Assembly: GCA_000227505.4 (NCBI GenBank)
Contig: AGIF02000001.1
Coordinates: forward strand, 1,942,035 to 2,006,034
Length of the DNA: 64,000 nucleotides
Direction of reading: 5' to 3'
Origin: a gamma proteobacterium HIMB55
GTDB taxonomy: Bacteria; Pseudomonadota; Gammaproteobacteria; Pseudomonadales; Halieaceae
Position numbers and translations under genes: made by a program. Position 1 is the stretch's first letter; every line of letters begins with the position of its first letter. The notes beneath the pieces were generated by a model that worked only from the letters and a program-made list of their open reading frames with translations, was not told where the DNA came from and did not search any database. Shown piece after piece: positions 63,634 through 64,000 of this stretch.

Positions 63634-64000
63634 ATGAGTCATACCCGCCACTTTCTGACATTGAATGATTTAAACCGCGACGAGTTGCTAGCGCTTTTAA
63701 AACGTGCGTCCGAGCTAAAGCAACTTCAGCGAGGCGGTATCGCGCACGATTCTTTAAAAGGAAAAGTGATGGCGATGATTTTCGCGAAATCATCGACTAG
63801 AACCCGCGTGTCGTTCGAAGCGGGAATGACGCAGCTAGGCGGCAGCGCTATGTTTCTCTCGTCCGCCGATACGCAAATGGGTCGTGGCGAGCCAATCAGC
63901 GACACAGCTCGTGTAATCTCATCGATGGTCGATATCGTCATGATTCGCACTTTTGCTCACGCAGACGTCGAGCTTTTCGCTGAGAACTCAAGTGTGCCCG
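63634..64000 (+). CDS. argF: Ornithine carbamoyltransferase, cut by right edge
   Basis: This enzyme joins ornithine and carbamoyl phosphate (made by carAB) to give citrulline. About 122 codons are present. The carbamoyl-phosphate-binding motif is visible as [13 protein letters not shown], preceded by the usual N-terminus [17 protein letters not shown] and followed by [24 protein letters not shown] lies upstream of the ATG. It forms an argD-argF unit, and the C-terminal two thirds lie outside the window. Confidence 0.95.
   Translation, partial: MSHTRHFLTLNDLNRDELLALLKRASELKQLQRGGIAHDSLKGKVMAMIFAKSSTRTRVSFEAGMTQLGGSAMFLSSADTQMGRGEPISDTARVISSMVDIVMIRTFAHADVELFAENSSVP

Noticed and set aside
1-64000. 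CRISPR array, prophage, IS element or toxin-antitoxin module
   Set aside because: No regularly spaced repeats, transposase, integrase, phage structural genes or recognisable toxin-antitoxin pairs were seen.

Overview
The window comes from a gammaproteobacterial chromosome. Gene content and order are classic for the class: carA-carB-greA; fmdB-aspS-ruvC-ruvA-ruvB-ybgC-tolQ-tolR-tolA-tolB-pal-cpoB; and proA-nadD-rsfS-rlmH-mrdA-rodA-mltB-rlpA-dacA-ybeD-lipB. Base composition is moderate by eye, and acyl-CoA metabolism genes, a TorF-type porin and DUF1501/DUF1800/DUF3604 secreted proteins are all present. This fits a marine heterotroph, perhaps of the Cellvibrionales/Halieaceae (OM60/NOR5) type, but that placement is inference. 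I see no prophage, IS element, CRISPR array or rRNA.

Layout. 1-6.9 kb: feoB (cut by the left edge), feoA, greA, carB, carA, all on the minus strand and tightly packed. 7.1-9.2 kb: an SDR/MFS pair. 9.3-15.9 kb: a seven-gene minus-strand acyl-CoA operon (acyl-CoA dehydrogenase, MaoC hydratase, MFE-2-like SDR, thiolase, quinone-oxidoreductase-like MDR, iron alcohol dehydrogenase, thioesterase). It looks like a complete (R)-3-hydroxyacyl-CoA beta-oxidation route, and two abutting perfect palindromes cover its predicted promoter. 16.1-18.7 kb: a VOC protein, a YebC-type regulator and an atypical NRAMP-family transporter. 18.9-21.4 kb: pxpABC (5-oxoprolinase). 21.4-22.9 kb: a small secreted protein and a TorF-like porin preceded by an exact NtrC-site match and a near-consensus sigma-54 promoter. 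23-30.7 kb: secreted proteins of poorly known function (DUF3604, a beta-lactamase-fold serine hydrolase, the DUF1501/DUF1800 pair) plus a PNPOx-like protein. 31-34.6 kb: two thiolases and an MDR dehydrogenase.

The second half is mostly housekeeping. At 34.6-35.1 kb lies tRNA-Lys(UUU) with its own terminator; a 19-bp copy of its 3' end sits 190 bp away, with hairpin-rich DNA between. 35.2-44.6 kb holds Tol-Pal, Holliday-junction resolution, AspRS and FmdB. 44.9-49.5 kb holds proS, a LuxR-type solo regulator, a PuuA-like glutamine synthetase-family enzyme and glutathione peroxidase. 49.7-61.1 kb holds prfC, then lipoate attachment, peptidoglycan/elongasome genes, ribosome-associated factors, NAD synthesis and proline synthesis. 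61.1-62.3 kb is iron storage and Fe-S handling (bfd with a Fur box, bfr, grxD). 62.4-64 kb is argD and the start of argF, cut by the right edge.

The observations most worth follow-up are the NtrC/sigma-54 control region of the porin next to pxpABC, the (R)-specific beta-oxidation operon with its twin palindromes, the NRAMP homologue lacking the usual metal ligands, the tRNA-Lys 3'-end duplication, and a thiolase lacking its C-terminal catalytic cysteine. I did not find a clear-cut new defence, secretion or mobile system.
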